Source of the DNA: Klebsiella aerogenes KCTC 2190
Lineage (GTDB): Bacteria > Pseudomonadota > Gammaproteobacteria > Enterobacterales > Enterobacteriaceae
NCBI RefSeq assembly: GCF_000215745.1
Contig: NC_015663.1
Location: 1,674,001 to 1,738,000 of the forward strand
Length of the DNA stretch: 64,000 nt
Direction: 5' to 3'
Shown: piece by piece, positions 1 to 12,908 of the stretch
Layout: each line of letters starts with the position of its first letter
How positions within the stretch are numbered: the first letter of the stretch is position 1
Translations under genes and position numbers: made by a program
Notes under the pieces: model-generated
What the model was told of the DNA's origin: nothing
Seen by the model: the letters and a program-made list of their open reading frames with translations, nothing else
The model's database searches: none

Positions 1-509
1 TACCAGGCGACGCCTGCCTTCAACTGCGGGTTATGCGCGGCATACAGCCAGGTGATGCGCCCGCCCCAGCAGAAACCGGTGATCAGCAGACGATGGGCAT
101 CGCCGCCGTGGCGTGCCGCCCAACTGGCGACGTGGTCGAGATCCGCCAGCACCTGTGCGTCAGGCACCTTAGTGACCAGTTCTTTGAACAGGGTAGGGAT
201 ATCGTTGTACTCATTCGGATCGCCCTGGCGGAAGTAGAGTTCTGGCGCAATCGCCAGATAGCCTTCCTGCGCCAGGCGGCGGCACAGATCGCGAATATGC
301 TCATGTACGCCGAAAATTTCCTGCACCACGATAACGATCGGCAGCGGGCCGTCGGCGTTTTTCGGGCGGGCGTGATAGGCCGGCATATTCTCGCCCTGCG
401 ATGGGATCGAGGTTTCTCCGGCGGTAATGTGCTCATCCGACGTATGGACGGCGGTAGAGGCGTGCGGCGAGGCTGCAGGTGCGAATCCGGGTTGCTTGGT
501 GGTGGTCAT
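1..509 (-). CDS. dlhH: Dienelactone hydrolase family protein (partial, C-terminus cut by window edge)
   Basis: Reading the minus strand from the ATG at 509 gives 169 codons open to the window edge. The protein begins MTTTKQPGFAPAASPHAS and closely resembles E. coli YsgA/DlhH, a predicted cytosolic alpha/beta hydrolase. The nucleophile motif GFCWGG (Gly-x-Cys-x-Gly-Gly) is visible near residue 150, where the family uses cysteine in place of serine. The C-terminal third, with the Asp and His of the triad, lies outside the window. It is divergent from udp, the same arrangement as in E. coli. The substrate is not established for enterobacterial members. Confidence 0.93.
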   Translation of the reverse strand, partial: MTTTKQPGFAPAASPHASTAVHTSDEHITAGETSIPSQGENMPAYHARPKNADGPLPIVIVVQEIFGVHEHIRDLCRRLAQEGYLAIAPELYFRQGDPNEYNDIPTLFKELVTKVPDAQVLADLDHVASWAARHGGDAHRLLITGFCWGGRITWLYAAHNPQLKAGVAW

Positions 510-629
510 GGTATTCTCCGTACCCTTATTTATTAGCGCATCGATAAATATAGACTCTTAGACTGAACGTTAATAAAGCACAGTGCCTGAAAGCGGCTAT
601 CTTTTGTTCTGTGACCGCGAATATAACTT

Positions 630-737
630 GTTAATGTGATGTGAATCACTATTTGTTGAAAAACAAATGCAATCATTATTATGCATGGTGACTATCATCA
701 CAAAAATAAGCGAGTGGCTTCTGTAAAGTACCCTTTT
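630..737 (+). promoter_or_regulatory. udp promoter with tandem CRP sites (CytR-type)
   Basis: Two CRP-like sites are visible: TGTGA-N6-TCACT at 635-650 and GGTGA-N6-TCACA at 687-702. Their centres are 52 bp apart. A -10-like TAAAGT at 724-729 places the start near 736, which puts the CRP centres at about -93.5 and -41.5. This is the spacing known from CytR-regulated promoters (udp, deoP2), where CytR binds between two CRP dimers. CytR binding itself is inferred from the spacing. Confidence 0.8.
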
Positions 738-774
738 GCTTCTGCTGATACTTCGACCCACAGAGGAGTTTTTT

Positions 775-1536
775 ATGTCCAAGTCTGATGTTTTTCATCT
801 CGGCCTCACTAAGAACGATTTACAAGGGGCTACGCTGGCTATCGTCCCTGGCGATCCGGAGCGTGTGGAAAAGATCGCCGCGCTGATGGATAAGCCGGTT
901 AAGCTGGCATCACATCGTGAATTTACCTCCTGGCGCGCTGAGCTGGACGGCAAACCGGTGATTGTTTGCTCCACCGGTATCGGCGGCCCGTCGACCTCTA
1001 TCGCCGTGGAAGAGCTGGCACAGCTGGGGGTTCGTACCTTCCTGCGTATCGGTACCACCGGCGCGATTCAGCCACATATCAATGTTGGCGATGTACTGGT
1101 GACGACCGGTTCTGTCCGTCTGGACGGCGCCAGCCTGCACTTTGCGCCGATGGAGTTCCCGGCCGTTGCTGACTTCGCCTGTACCACCGCTCTGGTGGAA
1201 GCGGCGAAATCAATCGGCGCGACCACGCATATCGGCGTGACTGCCTCCTCTGATACCTTCTATCCAGGCCAGGAGCGTTACGACACCTTCTCCGGCCGCG
1301 TCGTGAGCCGTTTCAAAGGCTCGATGGAAGAGTGGCAGGCAATGGGCGTCATGAACTATGAAATGGAATCCGCTACGCTGCTGACCATGTGCGCCAGCCA
1401 GGGCCTGCGCGCCGGGATGGTGGCAGGGGTTATCGTCAACCGTACCCAGCAAGAGATCCCTAACGCCGAAACCATGAAGCAAACCGAAAGCCACGCGGTG
1501 AAAATCGTTGTGGAAGCGGCGCGCCGTCTGCTGTAG
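775..1536 (+). CDS. udp: Uridine phosphorylase
   Basis: Converts uridine plus phosphate to uracil and ribose-1-phosphate in the cytosolic pyrimidine salvage pathway. The 253-residue product starts [18 protein letters not shown] and has the same length as E. coli Udp. The PNP/UDP phosphorylase signature region ([16 protein letters not shown], about residues 67-82) and the [11 protein letters not shown] segment are intact. An upstream in-frame start exists at 736, but the ATG at 775 follows a good ribosome-binding site (AGAGGAG) and matches the family N-terminus. It is a single gene between its CRP/CytR-type promoter and a strong terminator. Confidence 0.98.
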   Translation: MSKSDVFHLGLTKNDLQGATLAIVPGDPERVEKIAALMDKPVKLASHREFTSWRAELDGKPVIVCSTGIGGPSTSIAVEELAQLGVRTFLRIGTTGAIQPHINVGDVLVTTGSVRLDGASLHFAPMEFPAVADFACTTALVEAAKSIGATTHIGVTASSDTFYPGQERYDTFSGRVVSRFKGSMEEWQAMGVMNYEMESATLLTMCASQGLRAGMVAGVIVNRTQQEIPNAETMKQTESHAVKIVVEAARRLL

Positions 1537-1556
1537 TTCTTCTCTTTTTCTCACAG

Positions 1557-1581
1557 GGCCGGATCTTCCGGCCTTTTTTTT
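1557..1581 (+). terminator. Rho-independent terminator of udp
   Basis: Perfect 7-bp stem GGCCGGA/TCCGGCC with a 3-nt loop, followed by eight T residues. Confidence 0.93.
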
Positions 1582-1672
1582 GCGTAGCGCCTCGCAGGAA
1601 AATCCTTTTCAACTGGACGTTTGTACAGCACAATTCTATTTTTGTGCCGTAAGTGGTTGCCGGGGAGGCGTT

Positions 1673-3121
1673 GTGGATATCTCTATTGTGATAAGCGCCG
1701 TGGTGGCGCTGGCGGCAGGGTTAATCGTTGGCTGGCTGGCGACAAAAGCCCGCGCCGATCAAATCCGTGCCGATCTCATTGAAGAGCGCCGCGAGCTGGA
1801 TATTGAACTTAGCGCCGCACGTCAGCAGCTGGTGCAGGAATCGCACTGGCGCGATGAGTGCGAACTTCTCAACAACGAGCTGCGCAGCCTGCGTGATATC
1901 AACACCTCGCTGGAGGCCGACCTGCGTGAAGTGACCACCCGTCTGGAATCCACGCAGTTGCACGCCGAAGATAAAATTCGCCAGATGGTCAACAGCGAGC
2001 AGCGCCTGAGCGAGCAGTTTGAAAACCTGGCGAACCGCATATTTGAGCACAGCAACCGACGGGTTGATGAACAAAATCGCCAGAGCCTGCATGGCCTGCT
2101 GACGCCGCTGCGCGAACAGCTTGACGGCTTCCGTCGCCAGGTGCAGGACAGCTTCGGCCAGGAGGCGCGTGAGCGCCACACGCTGGCGCACGAAATCCGC
2201 AATTTGCAACAGCTGAACGCACAGATGGCGCAAGAGGCGCTGAACCTGACGAAAGCGCTGAAGGGTGATAACAAAACTCAGGGCAACTGGGGAGAAGTGG
2301 TGCTAACCCGCGTGCTGGAGGCCTCCGGCCTGCGCGAAGGCTATGAGTATCAAACTCAGGTGAGCATCGAAACCGATAACCGCTCGCGGATGCAGCCGGA
2401 TGTTATCGTGCGTCTGCCGCAGGGCAAAGACGTGGTTATCGACGCCAAAATGACCCTCGTCGCCTATGAGCGCTACTTCAACGCTGACGACGACTACACC
2501 CGCGAAGCGGCGCTACAGGAGCATATTGCCTCGGTGCGTAACCACATTCGCCTGCTGGGGCGTAAAGATTACCAACAACTGCCGGGGCTTCGTTCGCTCG
2601 ATTATGTGCTGATGTTCATCCCCGTTGAGCCGGCGTTCCTGCTGGCCATCGACCGCCAACCTGAGCTTATCAGCGAGGCGCTGAAGAACAATATTATGCT
2701 GGTTAGCCCGACAACCTTGCTGGTGGCGTTGCGCACCATCGCCAACTTGTGGCGCTATGAGCATCAAAGCCGTAACGCGCAAAAAATCGCCGAGCGCGCC
2801 GGGCGCCTGTATGACAAGATGCGGCTGTTTGTCGACGATATGTCGGCTATCGGTCAAAGCCTTGATAAAGCGCAGGATAACTATCGCCAGGCGATGAAAA
2901 AGCTCGCCTCCGGGCGCGGCAACCTGCTGGTGCAGGCCGAGTCATTCCGTGGCCTGGGGGTCGAGGTTAAGCGCGGGATTAATCCTGATTTAGTCGAGCA
3001 GGCCACGGCGCAGGATAACGAATATCGCCTTGAGGAAGATGAAAATTCACCGCAGGAAGATGTGTTTAGCGCCGATTCCGACCCTGCAGCGAGCGCAAAC
3101 GAGCACGTCAGGCCAAGCTGA
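1673..3121 (+). CDS. rmuC: DNA recombination protein RmuC
   Basis: RmuC is a predicted nuclease-like protein that limits recombination at inverted repeats. The product is 482 residues from a GTG start at 1673, preceded by GGGGAGG. The reading frame stays open upstream to 1508, but that stretch runs through the udp terminator and does not resemble the family. A hydrophobic N-terminal segment (about residues 4-20) is followed by a long coiled coil (about 30-190) and the conserved RmuC domain with DVVIDAKMTLVAYERY (PD-(D/E)XK-like core). The C-terminal tail is acidic and low complexity. It lies between udp and ubiE as in E. coli. Confidence 0.95.
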   Translation: MDISIVISAVVALAAGLIVGWLATKARADQIRADLIEERRELDIELSAARQQLVQESHWRDECELLNNELRSLRDINTSLEADLREVTTRLESTQLHAEDKIRQMVNSEQRLSEQFENLANRIFEHSNRRVDEQNRQSLHGLLTPLREQLDGFRRQVQDSFGQEARERHTLAHEIRNLQQLNAQMAQEALNLTKALKGDNKTQGNWGEVVLTRVLEASGLREGYEYQTQVSIETDNRSRMQPDVIVRLPQGKDVVIDAKMTLVAYERYFNADDDYTREAALQEHIASVRNHIRLLGRKDYQQLPGLRSLDYVLMFIPVEPAFLLAIDRQPELISEALKNNIMLVSPTTLLVALRTIANLWRYEHQSRNAQKIAERAGRLYDKMRLFVDDMSAIGQSLDKAQDNYRQAMKKLASGRGNLLVQAESFRGLGVEVKRGINPDLVEQATAQDNEYRLEEDENSPQEDVFSADSDPAASANEHVRPS

Positions 3122-3191
3122 AACGTATGGGAAATGGCCTGAATCTGTTACACTCGCTGAACATTTTCTTGATAAGTAAGCGGGCATAGAG

Positions 3192-3947
3192 ATGGTTGAG
3201 GATTCACAAGAAACAACGCATTTTGGCTTTCAAACGGTAGCCAAAGAGCAGAAGGCGGACATGGTGGCGCATGTATTCCATTCTGTCGCTGCAAAATATG
3301 ATGTGATGAACGACTTAATGTCGTTCGGGATTCATCGCTTGTGGAAGCGCTTCACCATCGACTGCAGCGGCGTGCGTCGCGGGCAAACTGTGCTGGACTT
3401 AGCGGGCGGCACCGGTGACCTGACGGCGAAGTTTTCCCGTCTGGTGGGCGAAACCGGCCGCGTGATGCTCGCCGATATCAATGATTCGATGCTCAAAATG
3501 GGCCGCGAAAAACTGCGCAACATCGGTATTGTCGGTAACGTCGAGTATGTTCAGGCCAACGCTGAAGCGCTGCCGTTTGCGGATAACACCTTTGACTGCA
3601 TCACCATCTCCTTTGGCCTGCGTAACGTTACCGATAAAGACAAAGCGCTGCGTTCAATGTACCGCGTGCTGAAACCGGGCGGACGTCTGCTGGTTCTGGA
3701 GTTTTCTAAACCGATTCTCGAACCGCTGAGCAAAGCCTACGACGCTTACTCCTTCCACGTGTTGCCGAAAGTCGGCGAGCTGGTGGCAAACGATGCGGAA
3801 AGCTATCGCTATCTGGCGGAATCCATCCGCATGCATCCCGATCAGGACACCCTGAAAGGCATGATGCAGGAGGCGGGTTTTGAAATCGTCGACTACTACA
3901 ACCTGACGGCAGGTATTGTCGCGCTACACCGCGGCTATAAGTTCTGA
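3192..3947 (+). CDS. ubiE: Ubiquinone/menaquinone C-methyltransferase
   Basis: SAM-dependent C-methyltransferase that acts in both ubiquinone synthesis (2-octaprenyl-6-methoxy-benzoquinol methylation) and menaquinone synthesis (demethylmenaquinone to menaquinone). It has 251 residues, the E. coli length. The SAM-binding motif [11 protein letters not shown] lies near residue 69, and the UbiE/COQ5 signatures [13 protein letters not shown] and [17 protein letters not shown] are present. It is the first gene of ubiE-ubiJ-ubiB; the gap to ubiJ is only 13 bp, so the three are likely cotranscribed. Confidence 0.98.
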   Translation: MVEDSQETTHFGFQTVAKEQKADMVAHVFHSVAAKYDVMNDLMSFGIHRLWKRFTIDCSGVRRGQTVLDLAGGTGDLTAKFSRLVGETGRVMLADINDSMLKMGREKLRNIGIVGNVEYVQANAEALPFADNTFDCITISFGLRNVTDKDKALRSMYRVLKPGGRLLVLEFSKPILEPLSKAYDAYSFHVLPKVGELVANDAESYRYLAESIRMHPDQDTLKGMMQEAGFEIVDYYNLTAGIVALHRGYKF

Positions 3948-3960
3948 CAGGAGGGACGCT

Positions 3961-6203
<2,243 letters not shown>

Positions 6204-6287
6204 CAGGTTTCGCGTTTATTCTGGCGCATTGATTCTTGCGCGAAGTCATGTGAGCGGTCTGACAAAGAGGCGTCTCACCGGATGACG

Positions 6288-6297
6288 TGTATAATGC
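6288..6297 (+). promoter_or_regulatory. Likely tatABC promoter (-10 element)
   Basis: A perfect TATAAT at 6290-6295 lies 40 bp upstream of the tatA start, within the 131-bp ubiB-tatA gap. No good -35 is present at 16-18 bp, so it may depend on an activator or an extended contact. Position fits a tatABC promoter. Confidence 0.5.
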
Positions 6298-6334
6298 GCT
6301 CTCATCATTCATCATCTGTCATAGGGGAACGTGT

Positions 6335-6586
6335 ATGGGTGGTATCAGTATTTGGCAGTTGTTAATTGTTGTCGTCATCGTAGTTCTGCTTTTCGGGACG
6401 AAGAAGCTGAGCTCGCTGGGTTCGGATTTAGGCGCATCGATCAAGGGCTTTAAAAAAGCGATGAGCGATGATGAGAAATCCGATAAATCCTCAGCCGATG
6501 CAGATTTTGCAGCGAAAACTATCGCTGATAAACAAGATGATGCGAAAAAAGACGAGACAAAACGCCACGACAAAGAGCAGGTGTAA
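6335..6586 (+). CDS. tatA: Sec-independent (Tat) translocase pore-forming subunit TatA
   Basis: Oligomerising subunit of the twin-arginine translocation system in the inner membrane, which exports folded, often cofactor-bearing proteins. The ATG at 6335, preceded by AGGGGAA, gives an 83-residue protein starting [20 protein letters not shown]. One N-terminal transmembrane helix is followed by the FGTKKL hinge, an amphipathic helix ([18 protein letters not shown]) and a charged tail. It is slightly shorter than E. coli TatA because of the tail. First gene of tatABC. Confidence 0.97.
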   Translation: MGGISIWQLLIVVVIVVLLFGTKKLSSLGSDLGASIKGFKKAMSDDEKSDKSSADADFAAKTIADKQDDAKKDETKRHDKEQV

Positions 6587-6589
6587 TTC

Positions 6590-7126
6590 GTGTTCGATAT
6601 CGGTTTTAGTGAACTATTGCTGGTGTTCGTGATTGGCCTCATCGTATTGGGGCCACAGCGACTACCTGTCGCCGTTAAAACGGTGGCCAGCTGGATCCGT
6701 ACGTTGCGCTCGCTGGCGACCACCGTACAAAATGAGCTTGCCCAGGAGCTAAAACTGCAGGAGTTTCAGGAGAGCCTGAAGAAGGTGGAGAAAGCCAGCC
6801 TGGATAATCTGACTCCGGAGCTCAAAGCCTCGATGGACGAGCTGCGTGAAGCAGCTGAATCTATGAAGCGTTCCTATACCGCCCACGATCCTGAAAAGGC
6901 CAGCGACGAAGCGAACACCATTCATAATCCGGTCGTCAAAGGTAGCGAAGCGCAGCGTCAGGATGTTACACCTGCAACGGCGGAACATCAGGTCAGCGCC
7001 CCGGCACATACCCCGGAGCCCGTTGCCGAGGAGCCATCCGTTTCGCCGGCTGAAGTCCCGGCGGCTAAGGAAAAAGCCGCCGCGGCAGTGCCAGATTCTT
7101 CCCCCGCATCGAGTGATAAAGCGTAA
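6590..7126 (+). CDS. tatB: Sec-independent (Tat) translocase receptor subunit TatB
   Basis: Partner of TatC in the receptor complex that recognises twin-arginine signal peptides. GTG start at 6590, only 3 bp after the tatA stop; 178 residues. The N-terminal membrane helix ([20 protein letters not shown]) ends in the GPQRLP hinge and is followed by an amphipathic helix. The C-terminal third is Ala/Pro/Glu-rich and low complexity (about 115-178), a little longer than the E. coli tail. Confidence 0.97.
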   Translation: MFDIGFSELLLVFVIGLIVLGPQRLPVAVKTVASWIRTLRSLATTVQNELAQELKLQEFQESLKKVEKASLDNLTPELKASMDELREAAESMKRSYTAHDPEKASDEANTIHNPVVKGSEAQRQDVTPATAEHQVSAPAHTPEPVAEEPSVSPAEVPAAKEKAAAAVPDSSPASSDKA

Positions 7127-7129
7127 AAA

Positions 7130-7903
7130 ATGGGCGTAGACGAGACTCAACCGTTAATTTCACATCTGATTGAGCTGCGTAAGCGCCTGCTCAACAGCAT
7201 CATTGCCATCCTGGTGATCTTCCTGGCGTTGGTTTACTTCGCCAATGATATCTATCAACTGGTATCCGCTCCGCTTATCAGCAAAATGCCGGTAGGCGCG
7301 ACGATGATCGCCACCGATGTCGCTTCTCCTTTCTTCACGCCGATCAAACTGACTTTTATGGTCTCGGTGATCCTGTCGGTGCCGGTCATTCTATATCAGG
7401 TATGGGCATTCGTGGCGCCGGCGCTGTATAAGCATGAACGTCGGCTGGTCATGCCGCTGCTGGTTTCCAGTACGTTGCTGTTTTATATCGGTATGGCTTT
7501 CGCTTATTTCGTCGTGTTCCCGCTGGCATTCGGCTTCCTGACTCACGCCGCGCCGGAAGGGGTATTAGTTTCGACCGATATCCGTAGCTACCTCGATTTT
7601 GTCATGGCGCTGTTTATGGCTTTCGGCGTGTCGTTTGAAGTGCCGGTCGCCATCGTCCTGCTCTGCTGGATGGGCGTCACGACGCCGGAAGATTTACGTA
7701 AAAAACGGCCCTACGTGCTGGTGGGCGCCTTCGTGGTCGGTATGTTGCTGACGCCGCCGGATGTGTTCTCGCAAACGCTGTTGGCCATCCCCATGTATTG
7801 CCTGTTTGAAGTCGGGGTGTTCTTTGCCCGTTTCTACACCGGTAAACGCCTGACGCGTGACGAAGATGCCGCCGCCGAAGAGGCGGAGAGCAAAGAAGAG
7901 TAA
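7130..7903 (+). CDS. tatC: Sec-independent (Tat) translocase core subunit TatC
   Basis: Polytopic inner-membrane core of the Tat translocase that binds twin-arginine signal peptides with TatB. The 257-residue protein has the expected six hydrophobic segments, the N-terminal motif [13 protein letters not shown] and the conserved SPFF and APALYKHER regions. It starts 3 bp after tatB in the same operon. The C-terminus is acidic ([13 protein letters not shown]). Confidence 0.98.
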   Translation: MGVDETQPLISHLIELRKRLLNSIIAILVIFLALVYFANDIYQLVSAPLISKMPVGATMIATDVASPFFTPIKLTFMVSVILSVPVILYQVWAFVAPALYKHERRLVMPLLVSSTLLFYIGMAFAYFVVFPLAFGFLTHAAPEGVLVSTDIRSYLDFVMALFMAFGVSFEVPVAIVLLCWMGVTTPEDLRKKRPYVLVGAFVVGMLLTPPDVFSQTLLAIPMYCLFEVGVFFARFYTGKRLTRDEDAAAEEAESKEE

Positions 7904-7910
7904 CAACGCC

Positions 7911-7930
7911 AACCGCCCGTCAGGGCGGTT
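7911..7930 (+). terminator. Hairpin between tatC and tatD (weak terminator or mRNA-end hairpin)
   Basis: Perfect 8-bp stem AACCGCCC/GGGCGGTT with a GTCA loop, starting 7 bp after tatC. No T-run follows, so read-through into tatD is likely. Confidence 0.55.
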
Positions 7931-7947
7931 GTCATATGGGAGTTATG

Positions 7948-8730
7948 ATGTTTGATATTGGCGTAAATCTCACCAGCTCGCAGTTTTCCCGCGACCACGA
8001 CGAGGTGGTTGCGCGCGCGCAGGCGGCAGGTGTCCATGGGATGTTGCTGACCGGCACCAATCTGCATGAAAGCCAGCAGGCGCGGCAGATGGCTGGCCGT
8101 TACGCCAACTGCTGGTCTACTGCGGGTGTACATCCGCACGATAGCAGCACCTGGACTGAGTCGGTGGCCGAAGAAATCCACGCGCTGGCCCGCCAGCCGC
8201 AGGTGGCGGCGATTGGCGAATGCGGTCTTGATTTCAACCGTAATTTCTCAACGCCGCAGGAACAAGAGAAGGCATTCAGCGCCCAGCTGGCGCTGGCGGC
8301 CGAGCTCTCAATGCCGGTATTTTTACACTGCCGCGACGCCCATCAACGGTTTCTTGAGCTGCTGGAGCCGTGGCTCAATAAACTGCCCGGCGCCGTGTTG
8401 CACTGCTTTACCGGTAGCCGCGAGGAAGTGATTCAGTGTCTTGATAGAGGTTTATTTATCGGTATCACCGGTTGGGTGTGCGATGAGCGGCGGGGACTGG
8501 AGCTTCGTGAATTGTTGCCGGCGATCCCGGCGGAACGTCTGCTGCTGGAGACCGACGCACCATATCTGTTGCCGCGCGACATGAAGCCGAAGCCCTCCTC
8601 GCGGCGCAACGAGCCCGCTTATCTGCCGCATATTCTGGCAAGCGTAGCGGGCTGGCGAGGCGAGGAAACGCAATGGCTGGAGGAGGTTACGGATGCGAAC
8701 GTCAGGAAGCTGTTTGGCGTGCGCTTTTAA
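7948..8730 (+). CDS. tatD: TatD-family 3'-5' DNA/RNA exonuclease
   Basis: Metal-dependent TIM-barrel nuclease implicated in DNA repair and DNA degradation; despite the name it is not needed for Tat export. The ATG at 7948 ([13 protein letters not shown], 260 residues) is spaced 5 nt from GGGAG, while the in-frame ATG at 7936 overlaps that site. Family motifs are visible: [33 protein letters not shown] and [11 protein letters not shown], which supply the metal ligands. Confidence 0.95.
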   Translation: MFDIGVNLTSSQFSRDHDEVVARAQAAGVHGMLLTGTNLHESQQARQMAGRYANCWSTAGVHPHDSSTWTESVAEEIHALARQPQVAAIGECGLDFNRNFSTPQEQEKAFSAQLALAAELSMPVFLHCRDAHQRFLELLEPWLNKLPGAVLHCFTGSREEVIQCLDRGLFIGITGWVCDERRGLELRELLPAIPAERLLLETDAPYLLPRDMKPKPSSRRNEPAYLPHILASVAGWRGEETQWLEEVTDANVRKLFGVRF

Positions 8731-8738
8731 CCGCGCCG

Positions 8739-9227
8739 TCAGATTTTATAGAAGTCGGTATTTTTAACGCTTTGCAGGACCTGTTTATTCAACAGATTGA
8801 GGAGCAGCATTGAACGGGCTTCGCCGTCGGGCTCGGTGAAAATAGCCTGCAGCCCTTCAAAAGCACCGTCGGTGATTAACACGCTGTCGCCTTCATGAGG
8901 CGTTTCCGGGTCGGTAATACCTTCCGGTTTATAGATGGAAAGCTGGTGAATCACCTCTGAAGGGACCACTGCCGGTTGGGCGCCAAAACGGACGAAACTG
9001 TTCACCCCTCGGGTAGCGCTGATGGTGGTGGTATGAATGATCTCGGGATCGAATTCGACGAACAGATAGTTTGGGAACAGGGGCTCGCTGACCGTAGTAC
9101 GTTTACCACGGATGATTTTTTCCAGCGCGATCGTCGGCATCAGGCAATTGACTGCCTGACGTTCAAGGTGTTCCTGGGCGCGCTGAAGCTGCCCACGTTT
9201 GCAATAAAGTAAGTACCAGGCTTGCAT
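8739..9227 (-). CDS. rfaH: Transcription/translation regulator RfaH (NusG paralogue)
   Basis: Operon-specific NusG-like elongation factor recruited at ops sites to allow expression of long operons (LPS core, capsule, haemolysin, conjugation). The 162-residue protein starts [18 protein letters not shown], matching E. coli RfaH; an upstream in-frame Met adds 17 residues that do not fit the family. The N-terminal NGN domain (about 1-100) includes [12 protein letters not shown], and the C-terminal KOW domain (about 110-162) includes [10 protein letters not shown]. It is convergent with tatD (8-bp gap) and divergent from ubiD. Confidence 0.97.
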   Translation of the reverse strand: MQAWYLLYCKRGQLQRAQEHLERQAVNCLMPTIALEKIIRGKRTTVSEPLFPNYLFVEFDPEIIHTTTISATRGVNSFVRFGAQPAVVPSEVIHQLSIYKPEGITDPETPHEGDSVLITDGAFEGLQAIFTEPDGEARSMLLLNLLNKQVLQSVKNTDFYKI

Positions 9228-9300
9228 AATGACTCTTTCCGCTTTACTACCTGCAAGCATAACAAAAGCCTGGAACAATCGCGAAAACCATTATAAGCGA

Positions 9301-9329
9301 AAGCGTAAATAGCCTGTTCATTTACGCTT
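9301..9329. repeat. Inverted repeat in the rfaH-ubiD intergenic region
   Basis: 10-bp arms AAGCGTAAAT/ATTTACGCTT separated by 9 nt. It could fold in the rfaH leader RNA or be a protein-binding site; nothing identifies the binder. Confidence 0.5.
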
Positions 9330-9404
9330 ATTTAACAAAAGTACAGCATCGTTGCGGCGAAAATCGTATAATCAGCCGCTTGTATAGAGGTCAATAATAA
9401 CTCC

Positions 9405-10874
9405 ATGAAATACCACGATCTACGCGACTTTCTGACATTACTTGAGCAGCAGGGCGAGCTAAAACGGATAACCCTGCCGGTCGACCCGCATCTGGAAATT
9501 ACCGAAATTGCCGACCGCACCCTGCGTGCCGGCGGCCCGGCGCTGCTGTTTGAAAACCCGAAAGGCTACTCGATGCCGGTGCTGTGCAACCTGTTTGGCA
9601 CGCCGCGTCGTGTGGCGCTGGGGATGGGCCAGGAAGACGTCAGTTCGCTACGGGAAGTCGGGAAGCTATTGGCCTTTCTGAAAGAGCCGGAACCGCCAAA
9701 AGGCTTCCGCGATCTGTTTGATAAGCTGCCGCAGTTCAAGCAAGTGTTGAATATGCCGACCAAACGCCTGCGCGGCGCGCCTTGTCAGCAAAAAATCATC
9801 CAGGGCGATGATGTCGATCTCAACAAAATACCGATTATGACCTGCTGGCCGGAAGATGCCGCGCCGCTGATTACCTGGGGGCTGACGGTGACCCGCGGCC
9901 CGCACAAGGAGAGGCAAAATCTGGGTATTTATCGCCAGCAGCTGATCGGCAAAAATAAACTCATCATGCGTTGGTTGTCCCACCGCGGCGGCGCGCTCGA
10001 TTTCCAGGAGTGGTGCGCGGCGCATCCCGGCGAACGTTTTCCGGTTTCCGTGGCGCTTGGCGCCGATCCGGCTACCATTCTGGGCGCGGTGACGCCGGTT
10101 CCTGATACCCTGTCGGAATACGCTTTCGCAGGCTTGCTGCGCGGCACCAAGACCGAAGTGGTGAAGTGCGTTTCCAATGACCTTGAAGTGCCGGCCAGCG
10201 CGGAAATCGTGCTTGAAGGCTACATTGAGGCCGGCGAGATGGCGCCGGAAGGGCCATACGGCGATCATACCGGCTACTACAATGAAGTAGACAGCTTCCC
10301 GGTATTTACGGTGACCCATATTACCCAGCGCGAAGACGCGATTTATCATTCGACCTATACCGGTCGTCCGCCGGATGAACCCGCGGTGCTGGGCGTGGCG
10401 CTGAACGAAGTCTTTGTGCCGATTCTGCAAAAGCAGTTCCCGGAAATCGTCGATTTCTATCTGCCGCCGGAAGGGTGTTCCTATCGCCTGGCGGTGGTGA
10501 CCATGAAAAAACAGTACGCAGGCCATGCCAAGCGCGTGATGATGGGCGTCTGGTCGTTCCTGCGCCAGTTCATGTATACCAAGTTCGTGATTGTCTGCGA
10601 CGATGACGTGAACGCGCGCGACTGGAATGACGTGATTTGGGCGATTACTACCCGTATGGACCCGGCTCGTGATACGGTACTGGTAGAAAATACGCCAATA
10701 GATTATCTGGATTTTGCCTCGCCGGTTTCCGGCCTGGGTTCAAAAATGGGGCTGGATGCCACAAATAAATGGCCTGGCGAAACCCAGCGTGAATGGGGTC
10801 GTCCAATCAAAAAAGATCCTGAGGTGACGGCGCGTATCGACGCCATCTGGGATGAACTGGCCATCTTTAAATAA
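9405..10874 (+). CDS. ubiD: 3-octaprenyl-4-hydroxybenzoate decarboxylase
   Basis: Prenylated-FMN-dependent decarboxylase of the ubiquinone pathway; it needs UbiX to make the cofactor. The product is 489 residues and matches E. coli UbiD throughout, including the [13 protein letters not shown] segment and [17 protein letters not shown]. It starts at the ATG at 9405 ([16 protein letters not shown]) and ends at AIFK, several residues before the E. coli end. A TATAAT at 9367-9372 lies 32 bp upstream and may be its -10. Confidence 0.97.
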   Translation: MKYHDLRDFLTLLEQQGELKRITLPVDPHLEITEIADRTLRAGGPALLFENPKGYSMPVLCNLFGTPRRVALGMGQEDVSSLREVGKLLAFLKEPEPPKGFRDLFDKLPQFKQVLNMPTKRLRGAPCQQKIIQGDDVDLNKIPIMTCWPEDAAPLITWGLTVTRGPHKERQNLGIYRQQLIGKNKLIMRWLSHRGGALDFQEWCAAHPGERFPVSVALGADPATILGAVTPVPDTLSEYAFAGLLRGTKTEVVKCVSNDLEVPASAEIVLEGYIEAGEMAPEGPYGDHTGYYNEVDSFPVFTVTHITQREDAIYHSTYTGRPPDEPAVLGVALNEVFVPILQKQFPEIVDFYLPPEGCSYRLAVVTMKKQYAGHAKRVMMGVWSFLRQFMYTKFVIVCDDDVNARDWNDVIWAITTRMDPARDTVLVENTPIDYLDFASPVSGLGSKMGLDATNKWPGETQREWGRPIKKDPEVTARIDAIWDELAIFK

Positions 10875-10929
10875 CAGTAAGCGGGGCTAACGCCGCTGTT
10901 TTGCTCTATAGACCCGACAGAGGGGACGC

Positions 10930-11631
10930 ATGACAACCTTAAGCTGTAAAGTGACCTCGGTGGAGGCGATTACCGATACCGTGTATCGCGTTCGATTAGT
11001 ACCGGAAGCGGCATTTTCTTTCCGCGCCGGCCAGTATCTGATGGTAGTGATGGATGAGCGCGACAAGCGTCCGTTCTCTATGGCTTCCACGCCGTCAGAG
11101 CACGAGTTTATCGAGCTGCATATCGGTGCTTCTGAACTCAATCTGTATGCGATGGCGGTGATGGATCGCATTCTGAAAGAGCGTGAAATTGAGGTTGATA
11201 TTCCGCATGGCGAAGCGTGGCTGCGCGATGACGAAGATCGCCCGCTGATTCTGATCGCCGGCGGTACCGGATTCTCTTATGTGCGTTCTATTCTGTTAAC
11301 CGCGCTGGCGCGTAACCCGGATCGCGATATCGCCATTTATTGGGGCGGCCGCGAGGCTAAGCATCTGTACGATCTGGCCGAGCTGGAAGCGTTAAGCATC
11401 AAGCATCCGAATCTGCGCATCGAGCCGGTGGTCGAGCAGCCGGAAGAAGGGTGGCGTGGTCGCTCCGGTACGGTACTCACCGCCGTGCTGCAGGATTACG
11501 GTACGCTGGCCGAGCATGATATTTACATTGCCGGTCGTTTTGAGATGGCCAAAATTGCCCGCGATCTGTTCTGTAATGAGCGCGGCGCGCGTGAAGATCG
11601 CCTGTTTGGCGATGCGTTTGCGTTTATCTGA
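10930..11631 (+). CDS. fre: NAD(P)H-flavin reductase
   Basis: Cytosolic enzyme that reduces free FMN, FAD or riboflavin with NAD(P)H, supplying reduced flavin for other enzymes and for iron reduction. It has 233 residues, as in E. coli. The flavin-binding RPFSMAS motif (about residues 46-52) and the nucleotide-binding [11 protein letters not shown] (about 111-121) are present. The 55-bp gap from ubiD and the same strand suggest partial cotranscription. Confidence 0.97.
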   Translation: MTTLSCKVTSVEAITDTVYRVRLVPEAAFSFRAGQYLMVVMDERDKRPFSMASTPSEHEFIELHIGASELNLYAMAVMDRILKEREIEVDIPHGEAWLRDDEDRPLILIAGGTGFSYVRSILLTALARNPDRDIAIYWGGREAKHLYDLAELEALSIKHPNLRIEPVVEQPEEGWRGRSGTVLTAVLQDYGTLAEHDIYIAGRFEMAKIARDLFCNERGAREDRLFGDAFAFI

Positions 11632-11633
11632 AA

Positions 11634-11660
11634 ATAAAAAACCCGCCCCTGACAGGCGGG
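11634..11660 (-). terminator. Terminator between convergent fre and fadBA
   Basis: Stem CCCGCC/GGCGGG at 11642-11660 with an A-rich tract at 11634-11641, which reads as a T-run on the minus strand. It therefore best terminates fadBA. A second perfect 10-bp hairpin lies nearer fadA at 11691-11718. Confidence 0.75.
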
Positions 11661-11690
11661 AAGAACGGCAACTAAACCCCCTCTAATCCA

Positions 11691-11718
11691 TTATTGCCTG
11701 TTGGCTGGCAGGCAATAA
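11691..11718. repeat. Perfect 10-bp hairpin downstream of fadA
   Basis: TTATTGCCTG/CAGGCAATAA with an 8-nt loop, 18 bp beyond the fadA stop. It may stabilise the fadBA mRNA end or help terminate fre; no adjacent T-run on the minus strand. Confidence 0.6.
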
Positions 11719-11735
11719 TGGCATCGAGTTTTTTC

Positions 11736-12908
<1,173 letters not shown>

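Noticed and set aside
33..536. Plus-strand open frame over the left end
   Set aside because: The minus strand there encodes DlhH with the GFCWGG motif; the plus frame is its shadow.
1508..1672. N-terminal extension of rmuC through the udp terminator
   Set aside because: The GTG at 1673 has a good ribosome-binding site and the membrane segment follows it directly.
9666..10526. 286-codon minus-strand frame inside ubiD, and 12972-13814 opposite fadB
   Set aside because: High-GC shadow frames over intact, recognised genes.
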